DNA of 64,000 nucleotides from Cyathus striatus. Taxonomy: Eukaryota > Basidiomycota > Agaricomycetes > Agaricales > Nidulariaceae. Location: contig JAOVFP010000007.1 in assembly GCA_025738555.1 (NCBI GenBank), positions 1,984,001-2,048,000 of the forward strand, given 5' to 3'. Of this stretch, positions 10,685-21,852 are shown one piece after another (position 1 is the stretch's first letter; every line of letters begins with the position of its first letter). A program made the position numbers and the translations under genes. The notes under the pieces were generated by a model. That model made no database searches, was not told the origin of the DNA, and was given only the letters and a program-made list of their open reading frames with translations.

Positions 10685-11930
10685 TTACGGCTTTTGGTGA
10701 GAAGCGGAAGGTAGATTCAGAGCAACACTCGTTTCCCTCGAACTCCGAGATCTTGCAAAGATATCACTATAATTCGGCGGAAGTGTCACATCTCCTTCGC
10801 TTTGGCTTTCGAGGCCTATAGGACCAGCGTCCAACTCTCGCCGAGGCATAGGTGACGGCACCTCGTGCGAAGCCCAAGTTATCCCATTGGCGAGTGGAGC
10901 TTCCGTTGAGGAGGGTACAGCTAAAAGATCTTTCCGTCTTCCAACAACATCTCCCGAATGTGAGTGAGACATGCCTTGATAACCGGCGGAAAATGCAATA
11001 GGAGTACCAGTAGTGTTAGAATATCCCATATTTAGTCTCAGGTCGAACGGCTCTGGTACTGTGTTATTCCCTGCTATTGCTTCTCGGGAAAATGCAATAG
11101 GAGTACTAGTAGTGTTAGAATATCCCATATTTGGTCTCAGGTCAAACGGCTCTGGTACTGTGTTATTCCTTGCTGTTGCTTCTCGGTTGGCGAACGAAGC
11201 ATTTTGCGGCGCCTTCCTTATTGTTACAGACCGAGACTTGAGATTTCGAACGAACCAAATTACTAGGCTTATAATTGCTATACCAAAAATCCCCCCAAGT
11301 CCACCTCCAACGATAGTCCCAACTGGTATGGAAGCTTCAGAACCTCGAGAAGGACTCAACGATGTGGTAGATGAATGACCTAACATAGCTGTCGTCGAAA
11401 TTGATGACCTAGATGTGGATGGTGGAGCTGTTATGGCGACAGCCTCGCTCGTCAGGGTAGTAGCACTTGTAATAGTAAGTGAAAACGGGTTGTTCGTGAC
11501 TCCTGGAACCGGGACACCTGCCATTTGTATAGCCATGAAGCTGAAGACTCTACAACAGATTTAATCGCGGGTTTCACTTCCATTTTAAAACGGTCATACC
11601 CTAAATTTCCGTCGGGTGTTGCTTGCACTACTAATGAAGACATTTGAGGTAATGTAACGGAAAAATCCCAATATACAAGGTCCGAAGGTAAAGCTACGAT
11701 AGTTATTATATGACTAAGAAACTAATGATTATTTATCTCGTAGGGATTCTGAATGGTTCATACGGATCATTCGTAGCGAGCGAATTGTCCCAGGTCACAG
11801 TAAAATTGTCTTGTGGTGCAATTTCGCTTGGCTTCACACCAAGATTCATCATATCCGGCATGGCTGTAAGTGGTGCAATTTCACTTGGCTTCACACCAAG
11901 ATTCATCGTATCCGGCATGGCTGTAATATA
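10685..11930 (-). CDS. Single-pass Ser/Thr-rich membrane protein, possibly degenerate at 5' end
   Basis: The main exon ends at 10,685. It encodes a Ser/Thr-rich extracellular stalk, a transmembrane helix (GGIFGIAIISLVIWFV, about 11,240-11,300), basic residues, and a long cytoplasmic tail ending with LPPNYSDIF. Two upstream exons (about 11,580-11,700 and 11,750-11,800) encode a beta-rich ectodomain with DNFTVTWDN and YWDFSVTLP. Agaricomycetes have many such surface proteins of unknown function. The tail holds a 33-residue in-frame duplication. The 5' part is problematic: a 57-bp tandem duplication precedes FTVTW, no signal peptide is visible, and the first intron lacks a clear GT donor before a stop. 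It could be a pseudogene or I may have missed an exon. Confidence 0.6.
10988..11186 (-). repeat. 99-bp in-frame tandem duplication in the membrane protein tail
   Basis: Two adjacent 99-bp units each encode a 33-residue repeat with NNTVPEPFDLR, NMGYSNTT and TPIAFS. They differ at only a few bases, so the duplication is recent compared with the surrounding decay. Confidence 0.85.
11817..11930. repeat. 57-bp tandem duplication
   Basis: The sequence GTGCAATTTC(G/A)CTTGGCTTCACACCAAGATTCATC...GGCATGGCTGTAA occurs twice in tandem. On the minus strand it encodes two copies of MPD(T/M)MNLGVKPSEIAP just upstream of the FTVTW exon. Confidence 0.85.
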
Positions 11931-12572
11931 AGTCGAACAAAGTAATATCCTAAGAGTCCGTTAGACCTTAGCTTTCGATCATAGAAACTCATATAAACAA
12001 TTCATACCGTAACGTTTTGCTATCCCAAACCTCGAGTAGTACCGCTTTTATATGATAAAGGTCGAGCGGCAGGATGCAAGATGTCAGAAGGGATAGTTGG
12101 GTGGGTATAGGAATCGAGTGCGATACACGGCATACTTATACAGAAACTATTAATAACCTTCTATCTTTTAATTTGTTGTTTGATGAAGATACGCTAGATG
12201 CGTACCAAATGTACTATTTTCAACAGCTTGTTAATATAATCAATAGATTGTATTTGATAAGACATGGATTCCGCGGAAGCACGATACTCATCGTTGAATG
12301 AATGTTTATTATGCTACCATCCATTTAAGGGGTACGGAGTTTCCAAAATTTATACACAACGTTGTTTTACATGTTTAAGAAGTAAAATACGGTTTGAATT
12401 TCCCTATAAGAAAATTTCAGAAATCGGGGTTGGGATCTCACTTTCAGGCGATTTGATTGGCTGATCCCCTAAAACCCTTTGCCCTGTGAGGCTGTGACAT
12501 TTGTGACATCCCCTCATCTTTTGTAATTTATAATTCTTTCTTCAATGCCAATGCCGTGTTACTATTTTCCAT

Positions 12573-12884
12573 TTGCAAGTTCAAATACCTAACGATAGTG
12601 GAATTATGAGAACTGTCGTTCTGGGTAAAAATTTCAGCCGTCTGAACTGTAATCCATTTTGCATACCGAGTGTTTTGAATATGAAAGCTAACGGGATTGA
12701 TTTATATGCGACTTCGGATCTGTTTACTCTTCACCCTGAGAAACCTGGGCATTGGAAGATTTATGGGAGAATTGATGATCAAATTATGCATAATACAGGA
12801 GAAAAGGTTTGTGTCATTTTATCTCTAACTTGCCTCACTGGCAACATCAAAATATGGGCAACGTCAAAAACTAGTAGCCCATTT
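12573..12884 (+). pseudogene. Fragment of an NRPS-like adenylate-forming enzyme
   Basis: The plus-strand translation contains NGIDLYATSDLFTLHP, KPGHWKIYGRIDDQIMHNTG and EKV, the conserved late motifs of an adenylation domain (YxTxDL and the GRxDDQI hinge) as found in basidiomycete NRPS-like reductases. It resembles an AMP-forming acyl or amino-acid activating enzyme. Only about 70-90 residues remain, without the P-loop region, the carrier domain or the reductase. The frame runs into non-homologous sequence after EKV, possibly at a former intron. It is a gene relic. Confidence 0.65.
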
Positions 12885-13974
12885 TGAAGTACTGGGAATA
12901 CCAGGGCTGCGTTCGTCTGATAGAGTACTCAGAAATATTTTGAACATAGATCTGTCTTCTTTATGTAAGACATTCGAAGGTTCCTTGGCTCTCTGCTTGT
13001 TTAACCCTTAAACTCGTAATGTCTACACCCATGACCTCGTCGTGAATGCAGTGTACTAAGTAACGCTCTTGCTTGCCCATAAAGCTCCCACGTCTCGCTT
13101 GGTCTCCTTTGACTAACTATTCTTCTCCAGCTAACCACATTTCAGTTGGCCTTATCAGTGACATCATTATTCGAACCTTTTTCTGGTTATTGCCGCACGA
13201 CTCACATCCCCATTCTCTGCCCACGAACGTCATGGTAAGGGGACTTCATTTGGGTATAAGATACAAGTACGCGACTTCGTAGCTGTATATTAATTAAAGC
13301 TAAACAGTCCACGTGTTAAATGAGCAAGAGTTGTACAGAGAACATAGGCTTAACGGTACTTATCGGTACCTCTCACTGACCAAACTCATCCCAGAATCAA
13401 TGAACATGTTATTGTTGACGAGATACACCTACCTTCAAATTATGTGATGATTTTAGTAACCGTAAAATGTGACGACGGGTGAGTGCCGGTCGTTCAAAAA
13501 TTATTCGCAAGCGCGACGAATATTATGGACCCATAGGTTCAAAGGCAAGACCTACCTTCGATTCAACAAGGAATAAAGAAGTGGAGCAGGAGGATGTAGC
13601 AATAAAATACAATACAGAACAAAATACTATAATACGACGTGTATATGGCAGCAATCACGCTCACATCATCTAGCCATAGTAAGTTGTGCAGAGTAAGATA
13701 TGGAAGTCTTGAATACAAAAATAGGGAGTGGGTGTTATCTAGTGTCCTTACGCGGTTACCTACATAAAAATACTGCAACAGTCTGCTGTTATAACAAACT
13801 GCTGGGGGCGTCGGTTCGGGGGGAAAGGGAAGGGAATAAAAGAGACGTACCGGTATCAATACATTTAGCTTTCAACATCCTTCAATGAGACGTATTCGTA
13901 TTTGTATTACGTGAGCTTCCAAAATGCACAGACCACTGTCATCTATCACTCCCGATGACGACGAATACACCTTC
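12885..13974. other. Region without recognised gene
   Basis: There are short open frames on both strands, none with a recognisable family. Composition is closer to unique genomic DNA than to the transposon blocks. Confidence 0.3.
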
Positions 13975-13978
13975 AAAC

Positions 13979-14540
13979 CCCTCCGGAAACATGTTGCACC
14001 CAAGGCAGCTTCACCCTCTGACCCCGAGGCGTATGCTCCTCACTGTGTCCTAACCTCGCACCCGCACCCACAGGCCACGCAAACAGACTCTGTGGTGAAC
14101 TAATCAACTCGGTACAAGTGCCAAGTGCGAATGCGGGAGGGGAGGGTGAGGAAGGACGAGGGGAGGAATGTCCTTGTTGGACTAGTCGGTGTGTGGAATA
14201 CCGCTGCAGGCTACGAGCTAGGTGGGTGATAGGACGAGGAGGGAGGAGGCTTGCTACAAGGAGGCGGGTACGTTTCACAGTGATGTGGGTGCTTGCAAAG
14301 GAGAGTACTGGACGTATGGGCTTCGTGGTATGTCGTTGCTTCCTTCAGAGGGAGTGAAAGCGGGGATGGGCCGGCCCGATTGGGGGCGTTACCTGCGGGA
14401 GCTGACTATGGTCTGTGCGTGAGCTTGTGAACGTGACTAGAATCGAGAGAGGGAGTGAGGGAGTGGGAGAAGAATTGCGAGAGGGAGAAGACATAGGAGA
14501 GGGAGATGGAAGGGGAGAAGGGAGGGAACGGACATACCGC
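13979..14540. repeat. Segmental duplication, right copy (uninterrupted reference)
   Basis: Partner of 2,431-3,000. It retains CpG sites that the left copy has lost and reads straight through the site where the left copy carries the 2.45 kb TIR element. It lies just downstream of the esterase-like gene and may contain its decayed 3' end. Confidence 0.75.
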
Positions 14541-14689
14541 GCTTGAGTTTGAAGGGGAGGAGAGATGACATCGTTTTGCTGTTGTGTGCTGGGGAGTGTT
14601 ACGAACAGAACATCTGTTGTACGGTCGCATCGGTGTAAGCGGTAGAGTGGTAGGGGAGAGGTCGCATCGAGGATGGTCTGGTGCGGTTG

Positions 14690-16000
14690 GTCGGTAGATG
14701 ATTGTTAGGTGAGTTAGAGGTGAGGCGGGATCGGACTCTAAGCATCTGGTTCCGAGGGGTTAGTAGAGGAAAAGGGGGGAAAGGGGGGAGACGGACCATT
14801 TGTTTAAAAGGAAGCTCAAGCCGATGTTGTTGTTCGACTTGCGTATCATGCGTTGGAAGCATTGTATATTCATGTCTAGACCACTAACCTCTTCATCAAC
14901 CCAACGTCCCCCTTTAAAAAAGTAAGAAACAAGACGCACATGCGCACCAGTGTTCAAGACAACAACACTATCCTCCGTCACATAACCCCTCTCATCTTCT
15001 CTCCAACTAACAGCATCCCTCACAAAATCCTCCCACCCCTCCACACGCTGAAAATCATGATACCACGGGTACGTCTCTTTACTCGCCCCGTACATCGCTG
15101 TAATCTCCCGGATTTCAGGTTCACCTATCAACATATGTTCTTCAAGGAATGTGAAGATGGGTCGTTGCAGGCGCGATGCGGGCACGCCGGCGCGGGCGAT
15201 GAGGGCATGTGCGAGGGGGGTATTGTTTCGTAGGATGTGTTGGTGTACGTTTTTGTGGTTAAATAGGTGGAGGTGGGGTGGGTCTTCGTGGAATTGGAGA
15301 CCGGTGCTGCGGAGTGTGTAGCCTAGGGCGTGGAATTGTTGTTCTGTTATCGAGTCTGCGAAGTATAAGTCTCATTGTCACCAAGAAGAAAGAAAGAAAA
15401 AGGGGGCGTACCGCCGATAAGTATAATCCCCCCAGCACTCCTCAACAATCTAACCACCAACTCTTCAACATTAACCACCCGCATTTTCTTTCCATTATCA
15501 GGCAGCCATTCCCAATTCATAACGTCCAGTAGCCTCTGAGCCATCTTTTCGCTCCGCTCGAGGTCGGTGAGGTCTTTGTCGGGCACGCGACAGCCTGACC
15601 AGACTGGTTCTTGTGGGTTCGCGTACGCTTTTTGTAGGTCTGCGAGGGTTTGGTAGGAAGGGGAACGGGGGGTCCAGGAGCCTGATAGACATTCTTCCTG
15701 TTTGCACCATTGTGGTTTTGGTTTTGGTTCGGGTTCGGGTTCTGGTTCGGATTCTGAGGGGGAGGGGTTGGGAGAGGGTACAAGGTGAGGAAGAGGATGA
15801 GCAGAAAGAAGCTCGGGAATGGATAAGTTCAGATGAAGTTGTTCGTGTCCCGCTGGATCTGGAGGGGCCGAATCGTGTGCTGTCAGTGGATGTGGAGCGT
15901 GTCTGAGCCTCGTGATGTGATTGATTAGCTGTGCGACGCTTATCAGAAGTGCGAAGGGAAGCATGAGGCGGAAGCGCAGGAAGCGTCTTATCGAGGGCAT
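14690..16000 (-). pseudogene. GDSL/PC-esterase-like type II membrane protein, 3' end broken
   Basis: Exon 1 (16,000-15,412) starts MPSIRRFL, has an N-terminal membrane anchor (LMLPFALLISVAQ) and a Pro/Glu-rich linker, then CLSGSWTPRSPSYQT, PVWSGC, MNWEWLP and GGIILIG. An intron (15,411-15,356) splits the catalytic GDS motif. Exon 2 (15,355-14,940) begins by completing GDSITEQQF and continues to VVVLNTGAH. Exon 3 (14,883 down) gives WSRHEYTMLP. This is the layout of fungal GDSL-like polysaccharide O-acyl-esterase or transferase proteins of the secretory pathway, with a nucleophile Ser in GDS and a likely catalytic His in WSRHE. After about 14,810 the homologous words LTIIYRPTAPDHPRC and YTDATVQQM fall in different frames, so the C-terminus carries indels. 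The function is inferred from family motifs only. Confidence 0.7.
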
Positions 16001-16044
16001 CGTGCAGGAGGGGGAAGGGGAGAAGAGAGGGAGGGAGAAGGGGA

Positions 16045-16243
16045 AGAGGGAGGGAGAAGGGAAATTATGCGCTCGGAAGAACGGATGGTCTTTTTTAGAT
16101 GTACCTGACTGACACTGTTGTCACCACCCGTGCACTCACCTTGACGGCCCTATCTTCCCGATCCCTGATTCCTGTTTTTTTAGCCTTTGAGACAAATACA
16201 TAGTGTCCCTGTCATGTCGCGTCGACTTGTCGGTATGTTGCCT
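16045..16243. repeat. Segmental duplication, distal block of the right copy
   Basis: Matches 5,917-6,123, joined there directly to the 15,005 end. It lies upstream of the esterase start, so it probably held the promoter. The landmark TGTTGTCACCACCCGTGCAC is identical in both. Confidence 0.7.
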
Positions 16244-16749
16244 GATACGCGTCGTGCGTGCAGATGAAGACACGATGGAACGATTGGATTGCTGCTCTGA
16301 ACCAGTGAGAGCCGACTCGAGCCTCGAGGAAGCTCTCGAGGAAGATACTTATCCGGTATATCCGATCGCGTCCGTGCAAAAACCCTCAAGCCCGGTACCG
16401 TCACGTGGAAAAAGGTACCGTTTAATTTTAATTTATCAGACCCTCGTCGTAACCGACACCGCCACTGACATTCAAAATGTCACACTTTTTATTTGGGCGG
16501 ATGTATTTATCTATGGCTTGGTGTTTACTTGGTATGATAGGGCGCTGATGTTCCTTCAGCTTCAGCGCTCTGAGAATAGAGTACAACATTCTATGCAATT
16601 AATCCTTTTGTTCTCTTGTGCGGTTGGTGATCATGAATGTTGGCGTTGGTAATGAATATTTGAAATTGAATGCTATCTTCAGAGCTTTGGTAAGTAATAC
16701 AGTAGAGTCCTCGATGTAAGAGTTCGTATGTTTAATTCCAAAGAGTCCA

Positions 16750-16915
16750 ATTTCGTCCAGAGCAATTAACCTTCATTTTCTCATCACCTCTCCTCTAACT
16801 TCCTAACTTTCATCAGCCCGCACTAGATCCTGTACATCTGAACCACGTCGATATGGAGGAGGTAACGTCAAATACGACACCGGACTCATTCTCAACTGTC
16901 CAGGAGACGGAACTA
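16750..16915 (-). pseudogene. Duplicated tail fragment of the 17-kb membrane protein
   Basis: Homologous to 17,030-17,150. Both have AGAGCAATTAACC, a C/T-rich stretch, then TCTGAACCAC(G/T)TCGATATGG. It repeats the last coding bases and 3' flank of the neighbouring gene, and the AAGAGTTCGTAT flank is duplicated too (about 16,720 and 16,987). This is a local tandem duplication remnant. Confidence 0.6.
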
Positions 16916-17033
16916 TACTATGTCTAAGGCTTGGTATCGACTGGGTATGATGGGGTATGATAATATTCTATATGATAGCTGTAAGAGTTCGTATTTTTAA
17001 CTCAAGAGAGTCCAACTTCAACGTCCAGAGCAA

Positions 17034-17910
17034 TTAACCCTCCTTTCTCCTCACCTCCCCCCTCACTTCCTCTTCGACATCAATCCGCAACACGTCCTGC
17101 ACTTCCGCATCTGAACCACTTCGATATGGAGGAGGTAATGTCGAATACGATAATTGACTTTCATTCTCAACTATACCATCACTTGCACCATTCTCTAGCT
17201 CGGCAACTCTTTCCATCTGAGGTTCGTTTACTTGATCTAATGCTGTCGGATTAGTCCCTCGAACGAACGGAGTTAACTTTGTTTTTCTGGAAGTGAACAA
17301 TGAATACGAAGTCCGTGTATTTTGTTCTCCGTTAAGATGATTAATTTTTCGTAAGTGTCTTTTGTGGAAGTGGAGTGTGAGGAGTATTGTTAAGACGAGG
17401 ATCAGGAGGGCACTTGGGATTGCTATAGCTGCTATTATTCCTGGTTTGATGGCTGTGCTGTTACTGGAGGATGGTGCGGTGTCGGAATTTGGTGACAGTA
17501 CAGGCGGTGATGGCGATGAAGATGCGGTTGGTGATGAAGTGGTGGTTAGAGATGAGGTTGATGATGAAGATGTAGATATCCTGCTTTACGAAAGTTCAGT
17601 AATCGATATTATGAAAGTGTAGGATAACGCTCCTATACCCATCTTCACCCGTCGTAGTAAATTCGAAAACGCTGGTCGGAACATTTTGTGCGCTTTAGAA
17701 AGTTCAGTAATCGAAATAATGAAAGTGTAGGATAAAGTTCTCATACCCATCTTCGCCTGTTGTAGTAAATTCGAAAACGCTGGTCATGACTGGGGGTTGT
17801 TGTTCAGTGGTAGACGCCTCGGAAGTGGTGCCAGTTTTCGATAGAGATAAAGACGTCGCTAATAGCGACAGAGTGAATGTCGGCATTGGTAGCGACAGTG
17901 TTAATGTTCA
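17034..17910 (-). pseudogene. Second Ser/Thr-rich single-pass membrane protein, exon-duplicated
   Basis: The last exon (17,580-17,034) encodes a Ser/Thr-rich stalk, a transmembrane segment (PGIIAAIAIPSALLILVLTI), a basic stop-transfer (HFHKRHLRKIN) and a tail with LPPPYRSG and RGEVRRKEG. It is preceded by an intron ending GCAG. Upstream exons carry SVFEFTTTGEDGY and the stalk TGTTSEASTTEQQ. These exons occur several times (17,592-17,690, 17,698-17,900, 18,180-18,480), so the original gene structure is scrambled. The family is the same broad class as the gene at 10,685: surface or wall-sensor-like proteins of unknown function. No signal peptide exon was found. Confidence 0.55.
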
Positions 17911-18655
17911 ATCGAGTTCAATGTACACTGACACCGTCCCTTTCAATATCCCGTAATAGGGAAATGCACTCGTAGAAAGTGAAGAAGAGTCACAGGAATA
18001 GGAATAGTGTACGCGCGCGTGTGTATGGGGGGTATATATACACATGAATAAGCTCTCGTTGACTGATATATCTTTTGATGAGGCATATGGAAGCAGATGG
18101 TAGTAGAGAAGATCAGTATAATCATCTACTATTCATATGTCTTGAAGATGCATACTTCTAGCAAACGTTTATAACGCTCCTATACCCATCTTCACCCGTC
18201 GTAGTAAATTCGACAACGTTGGTCGGAGCATTTGGTGCACTTTAGAAAGTTCAGTAATCGAAATAATGAAAGTGTAGGATAAAGTTCCCATACCCATCTT
18301 CGCCTGTCGTAGTAAATTCGACAATGCTGGTCATGACTGGGAGTTGTTGTTCAGTGGTAGACGTCTCGGAAGTGGTGCCAGTTGTCGATAGAGATAAAGA
18401 CGTCGCTAATTGCGACAGAGTTAATGTTAAATCGAGTTCAATGTACACTGACACCGTCCCTTTCAATATCCCGTAATAGGGAAATGCACTCGTAGAAAGT
18501 GAAAAGTGAAAAAGAGTCACAGGAATAGGAATAGTATACGCGTGTGTGTGTATGGAGGGTATTATGTGCACATGAATAAGCTCTCGTTGATTGATATATC
18601 TTTTGATGAGGCATATGGAAGCGGATGTAGTAGAGAAGATCGGCACAGCCCACTA
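17592..18655. repeat. Nested tandem duplications of membrane-protein exons
   Basis: The block beginning CGCTCCTATACCCATCTTCA (17,636) recurs at 18,177, an offset of about 541 bp that extends through GAGGCATATGGAAGC. Within each unit a shorter block of about 106 bp (GAAAGTTCAGTAATCGA... CTGGTC) is itself repeated. Copies differ by scattered substitutions and a few indels. Confidence 0.8.
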
Positions 18656-18734
18656 CTAACTTAGTTTACTTATTACTGAGTACGGAGAGGAGCCGATCTT
18701 GAGTTCGATTCCCACCAAGAGTATTTATTTCCTG

Positions 18735-18905
18735 GAAACAGCTCATATCATTATAACAATGTAGGATTCATTTTAACGACACCAGTATTGTTAGAATGAT
18801 CCTAGCACTGTTAAAATGATGCAGAATTCATTTTATTGATGTTGGTATCGTTATAATGATGCAGGATTCATGTTAACGAGATGATCCTAACATCATTATA
18901 AGAAT
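18735..18905. repeat. Short degenerate repeats
   Basis: Imperfect units of ATTATAAYRATGTAGGATTCATTTTAACGA-type sequence occur about four times, some inverted (ATGATCCTA against TAGGATCAT). Their meaning is unknown. Confidence 0.45.
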
Positions 18906-19061
18906 ACAGTATTATACTGCTATCATTAGATCACGAGGCAGGGAACATAGTAGTATTAATAAAGAAAGGCTATTAACAACTCAGATAGCACTGGTACAAA
19001 ATGAGAAGACTAACATCGAAGCAGATAGGATATAGATGATGACTATACCTACACTATTAAA

Positions 19062-19512
19062 GAGCTAAAGAGCAAAGTGGAGAGCTAGAGAACGAATAGA
19101 ATAGCTAAATAATGATGATAAGAGCTGGATAACAGTGAGGGGAGCTGTAGAACGAAGGAGATAGCTAGAGAATGATGATAAGTGCTCAAAAATGAAGAGT
19201 ATAGCTAGAAAAACATACCAGAAGCTTGAGATCGAAGAGGAGAGCACTGTAACAATGTTGAGAGGTGTAGAACAAAGAGGATAAATATGAAACTATTCTG
19301 ATATCTCTAGAACAATTCTGAGAGTTGCAGAATAATTTTGAGAGCTGTAAAATGAGAGGGATAGTTAGAAACCCATTATGGGAGCTTGAGATTGAAGAGG
19401 AGAGCACTACAATGATGCTGAGAGCTGTACAACAAGGTGGATAGTTAGAAAACCATTATGAGAGCTTGAGATTGAAGAAGAGAGCTGGAGAATGATTCTG
19501 AGAGCTTAGGAT
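19062..19512. repeat. Degenerate purine-rich tandem repeat
   Basis: About 450 bp of diverged units built on GAGAGCTAGAGAACGA and GAGCTTGAGATTGAAGAGGA. The apparent reading frames across it (Ser/Phe/Leu-rich) are by-products of the repeat and not credible proteins. Confidence 0.6.
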
Positions 19513-20716
19513 GCAATACTTTTAGGAAGAGCAAGAGACCCTAAGAACAAACTACAGAATATGAGATCAATGTAGGGGTGGGGATACTGATGAAGAATAT
19601 GGTGTTCAAACCACACATTTATTCACTTCCCGCGCCCCTTCTTCTCGGTAGCACTACTCTTCAGAGCCATGTCCTGCGCCACGTTTGGGGTATCCACACA
19701 TGCCACTTTCGCAATCTCCACGCCATGTTCTCAATGTACACGCACCTTTTCAAAGTTCACTGCATTGAGCACGCCACTTTCTCAAGCTCACCACATTACT
19801 TTTTGACTTGAATGCACACCACTTTCTGGATGTCCGTGCTATACTGTGAGTTATATGTCAATTATGTTAAAGTAAGACAATATGTATGTACTATGCAATA
19901 AGGTTTCCACTTAATATATTATAATTATTAGCTAAATGTGTAATGTAACTGTTAGGAACGAATGTTTGAAGCTTGATATCCAGTAAAATGTTTGTCAATG
20001 AAAGGAAGGTACTGAAGTAGGTATTAAATAAGATGGTAAGTAGGGTGGATATGAAATGACTAAAATGTATATGTTGTGATTAACTAAGCCCATGGATTGA
20101 AGCTTGGCAAAAGCAGATGTGTGTCGACTGGAGTTTGGCACATGTGATATAGTAGATTTATTAAATTTGGATGTGCTTGATAATCCCTGATGTGAACAAG
20201 ACAGTTGTAGTGTAGCACTCTGAAGTGTGTGTACTGATATGGTAGATGGCAGGTTGCCACTTCATTGTGAATGTTGCATGGTAGCAGCTTGTTCAGCTAC
20301 TGCCGTATCTGTTGAGTGCACAGCTGGCAGTGATGGAGAAGCATCAGGCTCTGGCAATCTTTGGAAGTCATAATCACTACTATATGCATTGGTCTTGCTT
20401 TGCGCTCTCTGATTCCACTGAAAAGCCAGTGACAATTCAACTAAATATATTTTCATGTCAGTAATGATACCCTAAACATGGCAATGATATGAATTGTACA
20501 TTTGAATTTCTTCTCTTTATGATTGTCCTCAGGCACCTCACTTGGTGATGCTGGTCATTTTACTCCATGCACCTTCGAAGCCTCTGTGCTCATAAATAAT
20601 ATATTTATGCCAGCAACAAAGCATACTGTATGTACCAGTAGTATTAGGTGTATTTGAAACAGCAAGATTTGAATTAGAATTGTTATATATATCCTAGTAA
20701 TAGAGTCAGAGTTCAG
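19513..20716. other. No gene recognised
   Basis: AT-rich with a CACGCC/CCACTTTC-rich patch at 19,660-19,830. A minus-strand frame at 20,262-20,456 (QRLPEPDASPSLPAVHS) has a coding-like flavour but no recognised family. Confidence 0.3.
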
Positions 20717-21852
20717 ACTATGGTAAAATGTAATTAGTTAATAGATGTACAATTATGTCCTCTCTGGCTTCTAGTTGTTTGTGTTTGTTGTCAGAGCCAG
20801 CCTTGAAACCTGTGCCCTTGGTGACAGTGGTAGAGTGTGTTGCAGATTCGAATTGGGGACTCTCCCATAATGCATCCAGCAAAGAATTGCTGTCTGACAG
20901 CAATGACATGGCAACCATGTCATTGTTTGAAATGACCTTTTGGCCCCAGCATGAACACCCTGTGGGCATTGGCATTGACATGGCAGGCTTGCTGGTACTG
21001 CCGCTATGTGTTGCATCAACCTTTTCATGTTGACATGAACTCCTGGGAGGTGTTGATATTTGCTTGGGGGATGCGAGCTGAGAGAGGCTAATGCTCTCAT
21101 TGTCACTGAGTGAAATGGCCATTCTGCATCAATGTGACCTCCTTGGAGGTGTTGATGCTTGCTTGGGGGACTTGAGCTGAGAGAGGTTATCACTCTCATT
21201 GTCACTGAGTTCAATGGCCTTTCTGTGTTGATGCAACCTCCTGGGAGGTGTCAATGCTTGCTTGGGGGACTCAAGCTGAGAGAGGCTGTTGCTCTTGTCA
21301 TCACTAATTGTAATGTAACTATTGTCTTGAAGGGTGGCATCAAAATCTTTGTATACATGATTTGGTATCTTTTTGATTGATGCTATAATTCTATAAGTAC
21401 ACTGCTACAATCCAGACCTGTGAAATATACCTATGCTTATGCAATGATAGTGCCAGGATTTGGATGTCCAAAATTTTCAGGAACTACACCTGCTGTTTGT
21501 GCATCCTGTAGAGCACTTCGAAATATTAGTTCAAGCTCTTTGCTATCAAATGGGTCTGTTTCCTCTGGAACTTCAATGGCATCATGGCAGATATGATGTT
21601 GCTGATCTTCTTCTATCTGATTCTCCAAGTCAGCTTTGCATTCAGAGTTATTATCTACTTCCATATCATTCTCCCCTTGAGATGAATATTTTTGAAGTGT
21701 TTCTTCATTTATTGTTAATTTATCTTTCCTATATTTTCCATATTTTAATTCACCAAGAAAATATAGTATCCTGTAAGTAAAGTGATGAGAAATATGTACC
21801 AAATGATCAATATAACATTACTATGCAACATACTGCAGGTGTTTGATCATGC
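20717..21852 (-). pseudogene. C-terminal part of the DDE-integrase-like element gene (downstream half)
   Basis: Just left of the gypsy insertion, the minus strand continues the integrase-like gene seen at 62,921-64,000. An acidic segment (21,802-21,437; LTINEETLQKYSSQG, EIDPFDS-like) is followed by a Ser/Pro-rich segment (about 21,340-20,717). The latter contains three 35-residue repeats of the form LSDNES..LSQL.SPKQ..TPPR and ends ATHSTTVTKGTGF...LLTNYILP. An in-frame TGA at about 21,140 interrupts the repeats. Coding of the right half clearly belongs to the same broken reading sense, but whether the repeat protein is the same gene or a second gene of the element is not decided. Confidence 0.5.

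Noticed and set aside
15613..15906. Val/Arg-rich plus-strand frame
   Set aside because: Shadow of the Pro/Glu-rich linker of the esterase exon on the minus strand.
16203..16652. 149-codon plus-strand frame upstream of the esterase
   Set aside because: It starts in duplicated promoter-like DNA and shows no domain or conservation in the partner copy at 6.1 kb.
18690..18720. tRNA 3' half (GAGTTCGATTCCC)
   Set aside because: B-box-like word only. No A-box, acceptor stem or clover-leaf around it.
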